Assembly (NCBI RefSeq): GCF_000801105.2 | Contig: NC_079517.1 | Span: 6,882,001-6,946,000 of the forward strand | Source of the DNA: Raphanus sativus | Lineage: Eukaryota > Streptophyta > Magnoliopsida > Brassicales > Brassicaceae | Length of the DNA stretch: 64,000 bases | Direction: 5' to 3' | In this document: piece by piece, positions 1-11,818 of the stretch | Layout: each line of letters starts with the position of its first letter | Numbering within the stretch: the first letter of the stretch is position 1 | Notes under the pieces: model-generated | Databases searched by the model: none | Told to the model about the DNA's origin: nothing | The model's input: only the letters and a program-made list of their open reading frames with translations | Made by a program: the position numbers and the translations under genes

Positions 1-58
1 AAAAACTGACTATGACAAAAAATGGCTTTGAATGAATCTATTTATTTTATGGGATAGT

Positions 59-362
59 TTGCTAAATCTAAAATATAATTAAGTAAATAACATTGATTTT
101 AACATATTTAGGTAATTATAACTAACAATCAAGACTCAACTCATCCTGTTATATTTTTCTTTGATACAAGTTACCGTGTAGAGAAAATACAAATAACATT
201 GATAAATACTTTGCCAAATCTACAGTATAATTAAGTAAATAACATTGATTTTGACATACAGTATTTAGGTAACCAACAATTAAGACTCAATTCATCCTGT
301 TATGTTTCACTTTTTGATACAAGTTACCGCGCAGATAAAATACAAATAACATCGATAAATAC
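59..362. repeat. 152-bp direct tandem duplication
   Basis: Two diverged copies lie head to tail: 59-210 and 211-362. Both run from a TTGC(T/C)AAATCTA start through a shared AAGTAAATAACATTGATTTT block to a GATAAATACT end. Differences are scattered substitutions and small indels. No coding potential is visible. The duplication is probably part of a decayed repeat that continues to the left of the window. Confidence 0.8.
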
Positions 363-479
363 TTATCTGGTCCACAATTTTGGAATCTTACGGAAAAAGA
401 AGCAAAATTATTATTGTATACTATCTAAAATGGAATAGAAACTACTCTTGTGAACATATTTGTGTCGCCAACCCATCTC

Positions 480-1340
480 CAACTAATCCACTTCCAATCC
501 TAAACCCTACACACTTTCAAAACTTAAATACTAAACCCTAAATTCGAATTCTTAAACCCAAATCTAAACGTAAAATATTTTAGATTAAACTAAAATTTAG
601 AAATAATATATAATATTTTGTACTATTAACTGTACTATATCAAATGGAAATGAAAAAAAACTTGCTAGAGAAATACATATCTGTGACTGAAATAGTGATG
701 ACGTCAATATCTGTAAATGTGAATAACATTACATCGATCTCTTTAACACAGATGTAAGGTAAGGCGTCGACGTCACATCCTAATTTACCACGAAAAGATT
801 AATTGTGATAAGTACGTGTGCTATCCCATTTATACAAAACAGCATGTCTGCTAGCAATTACATCACCTCTTAATACTAAACGCTAACCCCACATCCAACC
901 CTTAAATACTAAAATCAAACACTAATCACTATACCATAAATCTAAATATAACCCTAAACCCAAATATATTACCATAAATCTAAATATAAACCCTAAATTC
1001 AAATAGAATGGAACACAATCCTAAATACTAAATACTAAATCCTAAATCCTAATCACTACACTTAAACCAATCCTAAATACTAAACCTTTTAAGCTCGTCC
1101 ACCTTCTAAATAATAAACCCTAAATCCCAATCACTAAATCTTAAACCCAAATATATATCATAAATCCAAATATAAACTTTAAATCCAAATAGAATAGAAC
1201 AAAATAAATAGTATATAGTCCATATTTGTTAAATTACTACACTCAACCAAATCTTATATACTAAACCTTTTAACCTCATCCCACCCTCTAAATACTAAAC
1301 CCTAAATCCCAATAAGTAAACTCTAAACCCAAATATAAAT
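480..1340. repeat. Degenerate telomere-like CTAAA-rich tract
   Basis: The stretch is dominated by imperfect repeats of CCCTAAA, CCTAAAT and ATACTAAA, with blocks around 480-560, 850-1000, 1010-1150 and 1250-1340. It resembles the plant telomere motif (CCCTAAA)n in decayed interstitial form. A better-preserved core of the same kind sits inside the element at 45152-45621. No target duplication or terminal repeats could be located here. Confidence 0.6.
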
Positions 1341-3196
1341 TCTAATAAATAGAATAATCTCCATTAGTTCATTGTATAAATAGATAAACAGTAAACACTA
1401 TCATAAATAGTATAGTCTCCACTATCTACTATTTAGTTTTTACTAGTTCACAGTTTTGAACATCTCTGAGCCATGGACTTTCAATAATGTAAACATGATA
1501 TGTTATCATCCGTAAATGTTTAATTTTGATTAATAATTTATAAACTGATAGTTTCATAAAAATAATACAACAACAAAACATAATAAATATTTATTTATTG
1601 TACATCTACATATATATTCTACTTTCATTAAATATAATATAGAACAATACAAATAGTATATTTTTTTTTTGTAAACTACAATACAAATAGTATATTGCGA
1701 ATGAAATGATCTGATTTGTAAAAGAACTAGTTCTCGAATTGCTGAAGGAGGAGAATAAACCACCACAGAAAATGGAGGAAAAGAAGAAAGCTGAAAATAA
1801 GAGAGAAGATGTCGAGGAAGGAAATAGATACGGTGGCAACGATGAAACAAATGATGATAATAGTTGTGTCAGTTGTATATGTAAATGTAATTGAAGCTAT
1901 ATGATAGAGGTTTATGTGTTCATCGTATCAAAAAGAAACAAAAATCTAAGAGGAAGAGGACAAAACATCAAAGAAAAAAGAAGAAAAAGGAGAAGCAAAA
2001 TTGTGACAGTATACATGACTTTCCAATAGACACGTGATATTTTTGGAACATATATAATAATTATTACTTATTATTATTTTTTGCAGGTTTTGCCGGTTAC
2101 AATAGAGAGCAATATAGTAATATCACATAAAATACATTAGACACATGAAAAAAATAGGGCTTTTGGTTATAGATTGAGTTATAATTTTTTGGTGGTTATA
2201 CAATGTAATTTCACTTACTTTACTGCACAAAGTATGTATACTGAGAATCAGTTGTCTCTTTCTCACCAGCTAGAAGCCTTTCCTCTGAAAATGAAGATTG
2301 AATCGCCGTAAAAGAATGGTAAGAGATAGACTGAAAGTTTGGCGCAAACTTGGTAACGGGAAATCAGTCAATAGAGGAGACCGACTAATATCTGTCTACA
2401 ATGGAACCATTTGGTACCTCAGAACACTCGGTCTGCAAAAAACTTCATGAGAATGAGAAGTGAAAGCCAAAGAAGTTTTCAATGAAAAAGTGGGAGATGT
2501 AACGATCGGTTTCGGCATATTGATCTCCATTGTTCTGAAGCGTACTCTAGATGGTACGTGAAAGATAAGGTAATGGCATCGGCGGAGGTTTTCAAGGAAC
2601 CGATTGCTCCATGTGTCGTGAAATTAATTTTATTTTTAGCATAAACCTGAGTCGTGAGGATTAGGTAGGAGGTTTGAGGGGAATACAAATTTCAAGGTTC
2701 TCGGTTGATTTTTCTTAAAATTGCATAGATCCATAAGAAGAGGCTGACAGAAAAGTTTTGCAGAGAAATTAATACACTGATTTTTTTTTTTCAAAAAGAA
2801 AAAATTAATTAATACACTGATTTTGAAGGTAGGAGTTGAAGCGGCTGGGTGTTCTGGTTTGTCCACTCCATTTTAATATGTCTATATGAGATAAATTAAA
2901 GAAAATGAAAGTCCAAACTCGTGAAAAAATACGTTTTGAGAAATGGTGACATGTCACTCTTTCATTCTTTACTTGTTCAGGTGGTAGCATTAGAGAAAAC
3001 ATAATTTATATATAGATATTATATGTATTAAAATTTGGAGATATAATTTTTTATTCATAAGCAAATATCTTATACAAATTAAATTATTGAAAATAGACAA
3101 ACAAAATAACCAAGTCGAAGGTGATGAAAATCATGATTGGGATTATATTGCAGCTTCCTTCTTCCTTAAGACCTTGGTCTTGTATTGCCCATGGTT
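1341..3196. other. Intergenic, no supported gene
   Basis: This AT-rich stretch has only short open frames without recognisable domains. A somewhat more GC-balanced patch at 2240-2640 could be the remnant of a transposon or gene, but I could not assign it. A short motif (ATTAATACACTGATTTT) occurs twice around 2768 and 2809. Confidence 0.5.
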
Positions 3197-5028
3197 CTAC
3201 TCAGGCATATTCAGATGGGATGTTGGACCGAACGCTTCAGAAACATTGTTGTTAACATTATATCCGAAAATGGGTTCATTATTAGGAATAATCATGTTGG
3301 GATTATAGTTGGACGCATTCCCATCGAACATTCTTGTTTGGTCGAAAATATCGACATTGCCACCACCAACAATGTTGTTGTAACTTCCACCATAATAATT
3401 CGGAGGATCAATTGCTTGCAAGTGTTGGGACGGTTGACTTACCAACTGCATTTTCAGATTTTCCAGAACACTAATTAGACAAGTGTTTTGACTAAAGTCA
3501 AGTTGACTCGGAGGTTTTTCCCACCACTTTTCTGTTTCTTCTCTCTTCTTCTGAATGTCATCCAACTCTTCCTTCCTTTTTTTCTCCATTTCAAGGTTTG
3601 TCAACTCCTACAATGAATTTTATCATGTGTAACAGTAAAACCAAACTAAAATATTAAAAACAGTACTATACAGATATAGTCTGATACTGTTCACTGTTTA
3701 AACAAAATAAACAACAATCGATTGATTAAAATATAATATATAGTAATAGTCAAACAGAACTATATGTATATTATACAATATCAACAATAATATATATAAT
3801 AAGATTTCATATTGATATAATTATTATATTTTAATTTTATAACATTTTAACTTTATTGATATCAAATCAATGTAATTGATTATATGAAACATAAATTTCA
3901 ACAAACATGTTGTTAAAAATAAAATTTTAATATTTTATTTTATTAGTTTATTATTTGCTAAAAGAAAATAATTTTATTGGTGTGATTTGAATACTTGTTT
4001 TTGTTGACAACTTATATTTTTGTTAGTTTTTTTTATTTGTTAATATTAAAACATCAGTAAACTTATTCTTATGTGCTAGCAAATAGTCATAATTTTTAAT
4101 AACTATTTCTTTGTAATTAATAATTATTCGATTAACTAGAGAAAATAATATATTTATAATTTATAGAAATGTTATTATTGTTTTAATGTTTTAACAAACT
4201 CAATTTCTAACCATTTAAAATAAATTCAAAATAGTTCATGAAAAAACTAAATATAATAATGGGTTTTGACTAATAAACATATAAAGAAAAAATAAAAAAA
4301 TATTAAAATCGAACCAAATAAAAAATATTTTTTAATACAGTAAATAAAATTTATTACTAGAAAACTAAACCGAAACAAGAAAAAACATTCAGAAAATCCG
4401 TAACAGCAATCAATACTTTGGCCTATGCATACAGAGTAAACCTAGTTTAACAATGATGGAAATTTACAATTAGAACATATCTATGTTTCTAAACATGAGC
4501 GAGATTCTTACAAAACATACATCAGTTTTTAATCCTGGCAGTCTAGAAAACTATTTGCTCTTTTTAGTTGTGGATAAAAATAATACAAGAAACTAAATTT
4601 CAATGATCGTATATCTTGATACGCGCATTGTGTAAGAAAACATCTAATATATATATATATACTCATTAATCATTATAAACATCTTATAGAAGCGTACAAA
4701 GAAGAAAATAATTGATGTTTACCTGAGTGAGTAAGCTGTTGAGATTTTGGATTGTTGGGTTCAAACCGTCTTCAGCATGTATAAGAGGATTATGGTTGTG
4801 ATTTTTGAAATTATCGATTACAGATCTAATATCTGGATTGCCAAAAGAAAATACTTTTTGACCTGGTGAGAACACAATAACTCCCATTCCTACACCACAT
4901 AAGGTGCAAAGTTCACTAGCTTTTTTAAAAAGACTTTGTCGTCTCTTTGAAAAAGTAACTTGAAGGTTGGCATCGTTCTCTATTTTCACAATCTGTATTT
5001 TTTTACTACCTCTTCTGTTTCTTGCCAT
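3197..5028 (-). CDS. Type I (M-alpha-like) MADS-box transcription factor, AGL28/AGL62-like
   Basis: Two exons, 4723-5028 and 3197-3607, join in phase 0 across a 1.1-kb AT-rich intron (donor CAG|GTAAAC, acceptor TAG|GAG) to give about 238 residues. Residues 1-60 are a MADS domain with the characteristic NLQVTFSKRRQSLFKKASEL and IVFSPG...FSFG. The second exon opens with a Lys/Glu-rich segment (KKRKEELDDIQKKREE) followed by WWEKP, as in AGL28 and AGL62 relatives, and ends with an Asn-rich tail. There is no K-box, which fits type I. Members of this class act in female gametophyte and endosperm development; the role here is inferred from family only. I know of no type I MADS gene at this place in Arabidopsis, so the copy looks lineage-specific. 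The ATG at 5028 is chosen because it begins the usual MARxxRG start. Confidence 0.82.
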
Positions 5029-5434
5029 TCTCACAAATATTTTTAACAATTAAATAAAAGATGATCTTGGAAATGAAAGAGTATATATTTGTTATTTATA
5101 GAGACCTGTTGCCTTTGGGTATTTAGTTTTGAAGTCATTTTAAGTATATATCTTTGACTGTATCAGATTTTATAGAATTTTTTTTATTTCCACTTCAAAA
5201 CTTTAATAGTTATCCTCATACTTCATATGTAAGATATAATTAAGATATTTTAAATACAATATTATCTGTTACAGCGCACCATTATCCGTCAAAGTATACC
5301 CAATTATTTTCCAAGATTGAATTTTTACAAAATTTCCCAAAAAGATTAAAGAAAACTCTCTAAAAATTATCTTATCATGGAAATAAAATTTTACTATAGT
5401 TGTTACTTTTCTAATATGAAAATAGTATTTTGTT

Positions 5435-6180
5435 TAGGCTTGGGCATTCGGGATCCCAATCGGGTTTCGGTTTTTCGGGTTTATCAAAATCAGCCCCATT
5501 CGGATTATTTAAAAGTTCGGTTCGGGACCGATTCGGATTATATCGGGTTCGGGTCGGGGTCAGTAAATCTTCAAAGAACCGGTACAACCCAATGTACTTT
5601 CGGGTTTGGGTCCCAATCGGTTCTTTGGTTTAAAAATATCTGATTTATACCTACTTTGTAACCAAAACATAAGTAAAATTGGTTTGTTTTGGTTTCGAAT
5701 ACCTAATTTGTACCTTTTTGTAACCAAAACATAAATAAAATCGATTTAAAAATAAGAAAGGAGCATCAACCATGATCATTCAAAATCAAACGAAAAGAAA
5801 ATCATAAAACGAAAACTACGACCTCATGAAATGAGAAACATTTTTTACTGAAAACAAATCTAAATCTAATCTAAATATTTCAAAATTCAACGGCCACCTT
5901 TAATCATCAATCTTCATGTATTAGAACCACCAACCTTTATGTAATAGAAAATATTTCAGATGTTCAATATATCTTAATGTATTTTGAATACATATTATGA
6001 ATTGAGATTATATTTGATATAGATTTTTTTGAGGTTCTTTCGGATATCCATCTAGATTCGGGTTTGGTTCGGGTAATATACATAACCCGAAATACCAAAA
6101 AACAAGATCCATTCGGTATTTATTTCGGGTTCGAATCGGTTGGTTCGGATTTTCGGGTTCGGTTTATTTACCCAGCCCTA
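5435..6180. mobile_element. Non-autonomous hAT-type element with perfect 8-bp target duplication
   Basis: The element begins TAGGCTTGGGCA and ends with the inverse complement of TAGGGCTGGGTA, so its termini are imperfect inverted repeats. It is flanked on both sides by ATTTTGTT (5427-5434 and 6181-6188), an exact 8-bp target duplication, the length typical of hAT transposons. Both subterminal regions are rich in TTCGGG and CGGTTCGG motifs in inverted orientation. The 746-bp body has no transposase reading frame, so it must have been moved by an enzyme supplied in trans. Confidence 0.9.
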
Positions 6181-6188
6181 ATTTTGTT

Positions 6189-7232
6189 ATATGTCAGAAA
6201 TATTTAATTGAGTAAACAAGTCTTTTTCTGTCAAACGTCTTCCGATTTTTGAATAACATTTTTATGTCTTTAAAAAAAATATGAAAGGATTTAATCTAGA
6301 TTTCGACCATAACCACATATAAAAGATTTCTAAACCCTACAATAAAGAATGACCTGTCAAAAAAAAGAGGAGTGACCAAATATTCATTGTCGACACAAAA
6401 GTAGGTAGGTAGAACGTTGTGCTCCTCCTTTACTAATTGATAAAATACTATGTTTGAGCTTTTCTTTCAGCTTAACTTTATGTTTTATATAGTATCACGA
6501 AAAACACATTTTTATTTTACCCTGACAGTTTGACGCTCCAAGAAAGGTAACTAGTATTACATGAGAATGATCGGAAGTGAGCATAAACAATCTTTAGTCA
6601 CCACAGTCGACAGTGGCATACAATCCCATCTCGATGCCTTACGGAGGCAAGTCATCGAGATGAATTCCAGCAAAGAACACATTAACACTCCCATGGGTGA
6701 CACCAAAATCATCTTTGAAAATAAAACCTTAAACAAAACAATGAAAAGATATTCCAAACAGTTGAAGCAAAGCGTACAAGAAGCTAACGCGATTTATAGC
6801 TAAGAGTATGGTCTCCGAGAAAAAAAAAACTATGCCTTCAATACTACAAGAAGGACATACTACAGATTTCGAACTCGTGTTCAACCCATGCAACCCTTCA
6901 ATATTTCTTCAGTATTCTAATACTGTTTGGTTTACCAAGTGGTTGTTTTACCAAGAAAAACACAAGATATAGTTTTCTCCAAATGATGTATAGGCAATAG
7001 CATGACGTACAAAAGTAACATTGATTTCAGAAATCATATCGAATTAATTTTCTATATAAGGAGCAATTCATCAAAATTGTTAAGCATCTCACAAGCAAAG
7101 AGCAATGCTGAATCTTGAAGCTAAGTTAAAAACAAAAAGAAAGGTTCCTCTTTTAAAAAAAGAATTCTCATACCAAACACCTCACTTAGTAATATCAACT
7201 TCTTTTTCTCCTCCCGTCTCTGTAATTAAAAA
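6189..7232. other. Intergenic, promoter side of the OFP gene
   Basis: There is no gene I can support. An 80-codon open frame at 6561-6803 (plus strand) has somewhat protein-like composition, but it matches no family I know and has no clear gene context. The last 200 bases carry CT-rich tracts of the kind found in plant 5' leaders just upstream of the ATG at 7233. Confidence 0.4.
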
Positions 7233-7662
7233 ATGTCTTTGAAGAAGAAGATGAAACACTCACTCAAAACCATATTCAAGCCCATTTTTCTGGCTTGCAG
7301 TTGCGGCTCTACTACCGTTCGGCCTTCATGTCACAGCTACTACACCCCAGGACCACAAGTTTCTCCCACGGTGTTACGCAGCCCATGCCCTACGATTGAC
7401 AAGAGCGTCGCAGTGGATAAAGAATCGATCAACCCATTCCAAGATTACAAGAACTCAATGAACCAGATGATTGACGAAAGAGATATCGAAACACAAGATG
7501 ATCTTAAGGATCTTCTTAGGTGTTTTGGACATAAACCCTCCTCCTCATCACAATCTCATCGTACGTGCTTTTGTGGACGTGTGTTCACATCTTCGGCCAC
7601 CACACGACCGGCGTGGAAAGTCACTTGGAAGATTGCTCCGTCTTTATGTTACTCCTCTTTGA
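7233..7662 (+). pseudogene. OFP10: OVATE family protein (OFP10-like), frameshifted in the OVATE domain
   Basis: The frame from ATG 7233 encodes a basic N terminus (MSLKKKMKHSLKTIFKPIF) and the first half of an OVATE domain (NPFQDYKNSMNQMI ... DLKDLLRCF). At about 7527 the family sequence moves to the next frame, continuing LDINPPPHHNLIVRAFVDV and ending at 7662. The break lies in a T run (TGTTTTGG), where two bases seem to be missing relative to an intact frame. Read without the jump, the protein ends at 7682 with an unrelated tail and lacks half the domain. OFPs are transcriptional co-regulators that bind TALE homeodomain proteins and shape organs. Placement next to CAF1-11 matches my memory of Arabidopsis AT5G22240. 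A sequencing error cannot be excluded. Confidence 0.75.
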
Positions 7663-8043
7663 TAATAATGAATCATTATTAATGATGGTTGATTGATACC
7701 ACTATTAGTGGGGAGAAACTGATCGTCCTCATGATTATATGTTACACTATTGTGAATAATTTAATTTTACATAAGATTCTATTTGTATCCATGTGTTATG
7801 ATTCAACCACGGAAGACTATGTGCGAACAATTAAACAAAAAAAATCAAATGTGCATTATGCAAGCCGTTTTGCGACTAAATATTAAAAAGTTGTTTTATA
7901 TTGTAAAATTAAATTGAGTAATAAATAAATCAAATGAAATGAAATACGATACGAGGGAAAGGTAAACGACATCGTAGAGGCCGTAGATACCATACTCCTT
8001 AGTGTTTTCATATCCCTTTCTTGTTTCACTAGGCTTGTGTATC

Positions 8044-8195
8044 ATAAGCTTCTTTTTTCTGAGGTAATCCTTAGCTGAATATGAGGATTGTCTCATCGTA
8101 CTTTATAAAACTTATGGTTTATAAGCTTTTTTTTTTAAGGTAATCCTTAGCTGAATATGAGGATTGTGTCATCGTACTTTATAAAACTTATGGTT
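8044..8195. repeat. 76-77-bp tandem duplication downstream of CAF1
   Basis: Two near-identical units, starting at 8044 and 8121, share ATAAGCTT, then GGTAATCCTTAGCTGAATAT, then TTATAAAACTTATGGTTTA. They differ at only a few positions and in the length of a T run. They lie between the 3' ends of the OFP and CAF1 genes and may be in the CAF1 3' untranslated region. Confidence 0.8.
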
Positions 8196-8333
8196 TAAAA
8201 ACTATATCTTGTATCTTTTATGTTTTTAAATTGAAAGCCTTTTTCAAAAAGATAAAAATAAATCAAATGTGTATTAAGCTGTATTATAAAATTTGAAGTT
8301 AAATCAGTTTAAATTCCAATAACAGCCTCCTCT

Positions 8334-9197
8334 TCAAAAAACCTCTAAACCGTACAAAACCCCCGCGTGTTTCTCCGGCCCATCCTCAACGAAGTACAAA
8401 TCCCTCATCCTCTGAAACGCGTGCCACGTCAGCAAGCTATCCGAACCGGCCTGATGACATTTCCCAACCGCCCGGTTCACCTCAAGCGATCGAGCCAACC
8501 GGTCCAAACCGCCGTACAGCCTCCTCCCGCCGCAGAACCTCATCATGTGCTTCACGTCGTACACCCTCTCCCCGAAAAACGCCCTGAGCAGCCGGAGAAA
8601 CTCTCCCAGCGACCCCGGGAGCTCCCGGCGCGTGAGGATCTTCACCAGGTATCCGAAATCGTACGCGCTGTGAAACGTCACCCAGCTCACCGACACCGAC
8701 TCGTCGTCGCAGCAGATCAACCCGGACGACATCATCAGCTCCGCGAACCGCTCCGATCCGACGCCTTCGCTGCGGTTGCGCTCGAAATCGATCCCGTGGC
8801 GGCGGAGGAGCTCGACCGAGTCCGCCGCGTGGAGGTCGCGATCCACGTCGAAGTCGCGGAAGTTGAACTCCCAGATGAATCGCCGAGAGCCGGCGGTGCC
8901 GAGATCGGGGAGGTTTCCGTCGGCGTCGGAGAGGGTGAGGCCGAGTTGGACGAGGCTGAGAGCGTCGACGTTGGATTTGAGAAGCTTGTAGAGGTAACCG
9001 GGGTTTCCGCCGCCGCGGCGGAGAAGAGCTGGCTCCGCCTTGAAGATCACGCCGGGGAACTCGGTGTCCATGGAGATGAAGGGGAAGTCTTCGACGATTC
9101 GGCTAATCAGCTCGAACTCGGAGTCGAGATTATCAGCCCAGACCGAACGAATCACAATCGATCCGATCGTTGCATCAGGAGGATTGATCATCGTCAT
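8334..9197 (-). CDS. CAF1-11: CCR4-associated factor 1 (CAF1) deadenylase
   Basis: Intronless, 287 residues, the usual length for the intronless plant CAF1 subgroup. This is the catalytic 3' exoribonuclease of the CCR4-NOT complex that shortens mRNA poly(A) tails. All DEDDh catalytic residues are visible: [10 protein letters not shown] (about residues 40-49) gives the first Asp and Glu, SAYDFGYL near residue 177 the second Asp, and [17 protein letters not shown] near the end gives the His and last Asp. The gene is GC-rich, unlike its surroundings, and this produces a long spurious antisense frame. Arabidopsis CAF1a/CAF1b genes respond to stress and wounding. From memory, this position corresponds to AT5G22250. 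The ATG at 9197 is the first in frame; a second lies two codons on. Confidence 0.93.
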   Translation of the reverse strand: MTMINPPDATIGSIVIRSVWADNLDSEFELISRIVEDFPFISMDTEFPGVIFKAEPALLRRGGGNPGYLYKLLKSNVDALSLVQLGLTLSDADGNLPDLGTAGSRRFIWEFNFRDFDVDRDLHAADSVELLRRHGIDFERNRSEGVGSERFAELMMSSGLICCDDESVSVSWVTFHSAYDFGYLVKILTRRELPGSLGEFLRLLRAFFGERVYDVKHMMRFCGGRRLYGGLDRLARSLEVNRAVGKCHQAGSDSLLTWHAFQRMRDLYFVEDGPEKHAGVLYGLEVF

Positions 9198-10873
9198 CGA
9201 TTCAAATCGTAGCTGAAGTCTTCTTGATGTGCTTATTATTTCTAAGTTTGGTATCTGCAGTCTATATATATATGTGTGGCATGAAGTGTTGTTGTAGAGT
9301 GTGAGAAACGCGTCTTGGAGACGCTTTGACTCTCGTGTTTGTTACAAACGCAACTTCTGTGTATCTAGACTCAGTCCAACTTTTGGCTTTTTTTTCTTTG
9401 TATCCAATCATTGCAATTTGCTCACCTAAAGTTATAGTTATAGTTTAGATACATTTCATATCTATTCGTTACGAGTTGCGAAACAAGGGATATATGTCAG
9501 TGCGGTTAAGGTTACAAACAATGAATGTCTAACGCATTAAAAATTACATTTTGTAGAAAAGGTAACGTTTGGTATGGTATAATGATCATTCATCTCCTTT
9601 TTCTATTTCTAGGATGTACATTATAATAGTTTATAGGCTATGGATAGCGGGTTGGAGTTGAATTAGTTATGCATATAGAATTTTACTCTCTTGTCCAGGT
9701 AAAATGTGGTCTCATCATCACACGTTAGGCAGAAACGATCAAGTGGAAGATCTTTCCTAGAGATCCTTGGATTTATCAAAACTAAAAGTAGATTGACCAT
9801 AGATAATTTACTGTTATATTTGGTTTAGGGGTACGAGTGTTACAAAAAAAAATATAATTATTTTCACATCCATTATAGTGGACGATGATCTTTGGATTAC
9901 CTTTTGTTTCCCATATCCTCCGGTCAGAGCTCTTATATTTTTGGCTTCCAGGATCGATCTTCCATGTCTTTTAAATTAAGCTTCTACGTCTTCTCAATCA
10001 TTCACTTTAGCACCAGAAGCCTCCATAATTTTACTAAGCTTCCTTGTATTTTGTTTTCTTTTAGTTCTCTTTCTGCTTTCATTACAGAGGGGTGGACAAA
10101 ATATTCATAAATTTATTCGATCCAAAATATTTGAATATCCGTAACTTTAAAAATTGAATCAAATATTAAAATTCAATATCTGTCAAATAAAGATCAAATC
10201 ACAAATAGTATTTAGAATATCCATAACTTTGTAATTCATACCTAGTGCGGTGCCAACATATAAGGATGTACTAAGAAAAAATGAAAAAATGAATCATTAA
10301 AGAAATATTTAGAATAACAAACAGTATTATTATATAACAAACAAATAAAGAACTAAACTAACAAAGTGTAATATTTTTGTGTTTATGCTACATTATTCAA
10401 AACAAATTTTTCAAAATAAAATTTTAAAATTATTTGTTTTTGTAGATAAAACAATCAAATGACTCAATTCGTTTTAGGGGTTCTTTTATTGACATACTCA
10501 AACAAATATAAATGTATTAATATAGAAAAATTAAATAATTGTAGAATGAATAAACCTGCAAATTTGAAGTAAGTAGTGAGCAAAAATATAGTTTTCTAAA
10601 AAGGAATAAGGAAAATGTTGAGGATAAGTTTATAACTTGTTAACTAAAGAGTCATGTTTGTCCTAATTATGTAAAGCTTTATTTTTTGGTTAATTATTAG
10701 TTGTTCCTCTTTAGCCAAATTGATTTATAACAACAGTATATAAAAATTTAATAGTGGAAATACTAAATGTAGCTAAATATTGCATGTATATGGACAAACT
10801 AAAGAATTAAGGACTTAATACATTTTCAGAAAATGATGTTCTAAGCGAAAATTTATTTTGTTACAAGGTAAAC
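9198..10873. other. Intergenic region upstream of CAF1
   Basis: This holds the CAF1 promoter side. A TATATATATA stretch near 9264 is a plausible TATA element about 70 bases upstream of the CAF1 ATG. At about 10090 a GAGGGGTGGACAAAATATTC sequence resembles the terminus of hAT-like repeats, but no partner end was found. The rest is AT-rich with no gene. Confidence 0.4.
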
Positions 10874-11170
10874 ATGGATCTGTTCATACCAAAAAAGAGT
10901 ACCATTTGCTTAGCTTGTATAAGACGTCTAACTTATCTTAATTTGTTTGTTAAGTACGATCCAATTATTCTTTTGGTTCTATTGAATGGAGCAAAAGGTA
11001 TTGGTTCAGGGTATAGCATTGACATACCACAATATAACAAACAAGATGTTCTTGCCAATATAATACATCATCTCAGAGGTGAAACAATGAATCTTATGGA
11101 GCCTTGGTATTGAGACGTTGAATGAGAGATTGGAAAAACTAAGGATGTGGGTGAGAGAGGACAATATACA
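10874..11170 (+). pseudogene. Decayed DNA topoisomerase II fragment
   Basis: The 79-codon frame contains LLNGAKGIGSGYSIDIPQYN and VLANIIHHLRGETMNLMEPW. This parallels the eukaryotic TOP2 segment with NGxEGIGTGWS..IPNYNPR..VAN.RR.LNGE...M.PWY. After PWY, stops appear, and a recognisable but broken continuation (IGKTKDVG ... QYT) matches the following GTIEKTA...YTITG region. Only about 80-100 residues of a protein normally over 1,400 residues long are present, with no start or flanking exons. This is a non-functional fragment, perhaps carried in by a transposon. Confidence 0.6.
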
Positions 11171-11818
11171 CAACCTATGTAAAGTGTGATGATGGTATAG
11201 ATGCCACTGTTCGAATTTCAGTGTTACTGCATGCGCTGAAGCCCAAAAATGGTAACCCATTTATCAAGGTAAATACTGGTTTAGTTTGAAACTCTGAAAA
11301 GTTATAATTTCATTATCATTTAGCTGAATTCTTTCTGGGATGTTAGTGTACACAATTATGATTCATTAATGGATAAAACGGATCAGATTATGAATACCAT
11401 CAAAATTTTGGCTATCTGAACCATGCACACTCCTATTCCATTAATGCTCTCTAACTTAAAGAAAATGAATAATTATTTATGAAATTAAAAATGGAATGAT
11501 AATTAAAACAGAAATTGGATTATTAATGGAATAATGGATTTCATTCTTTTTCTTTTCTTTTCTTAGAAACGATTGATTCAAACAATATTTCATTCATTTC
11601 ACATATTCATTTATTTTTAAATAAAAAACTACATTTGAATAAAAGGAATAATTTTAAATTAAAAAATATTTATTTTTTCATTCATAAATGAAATATGTGA
11701 AATTATTTAAATTTTTGTTCATTGTAAATAATTCTTATCTGGTATATTCCAAACACGTTGAGGTATATAATTATTTTATGAAGTATATAAGAAAAACAAG
11801 GTTTATAACATGAATGGT

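Noticed and set aside
6561..6803. An 80-codon plus-strand frame
   Set aside because: Protein-like composition but no known family, no conserved context and no splice partners; not enough to call a gene.
8367..9212. A 281-codon plus-strand open frame opposite CAF1
   Set aside because: It is the antisense shadow of a GC-rich intronless gene; its translation has biased Arg/Glu/Ala/Pro composition and no domain, while the minus strand shows all CAF1 catalytic residues.
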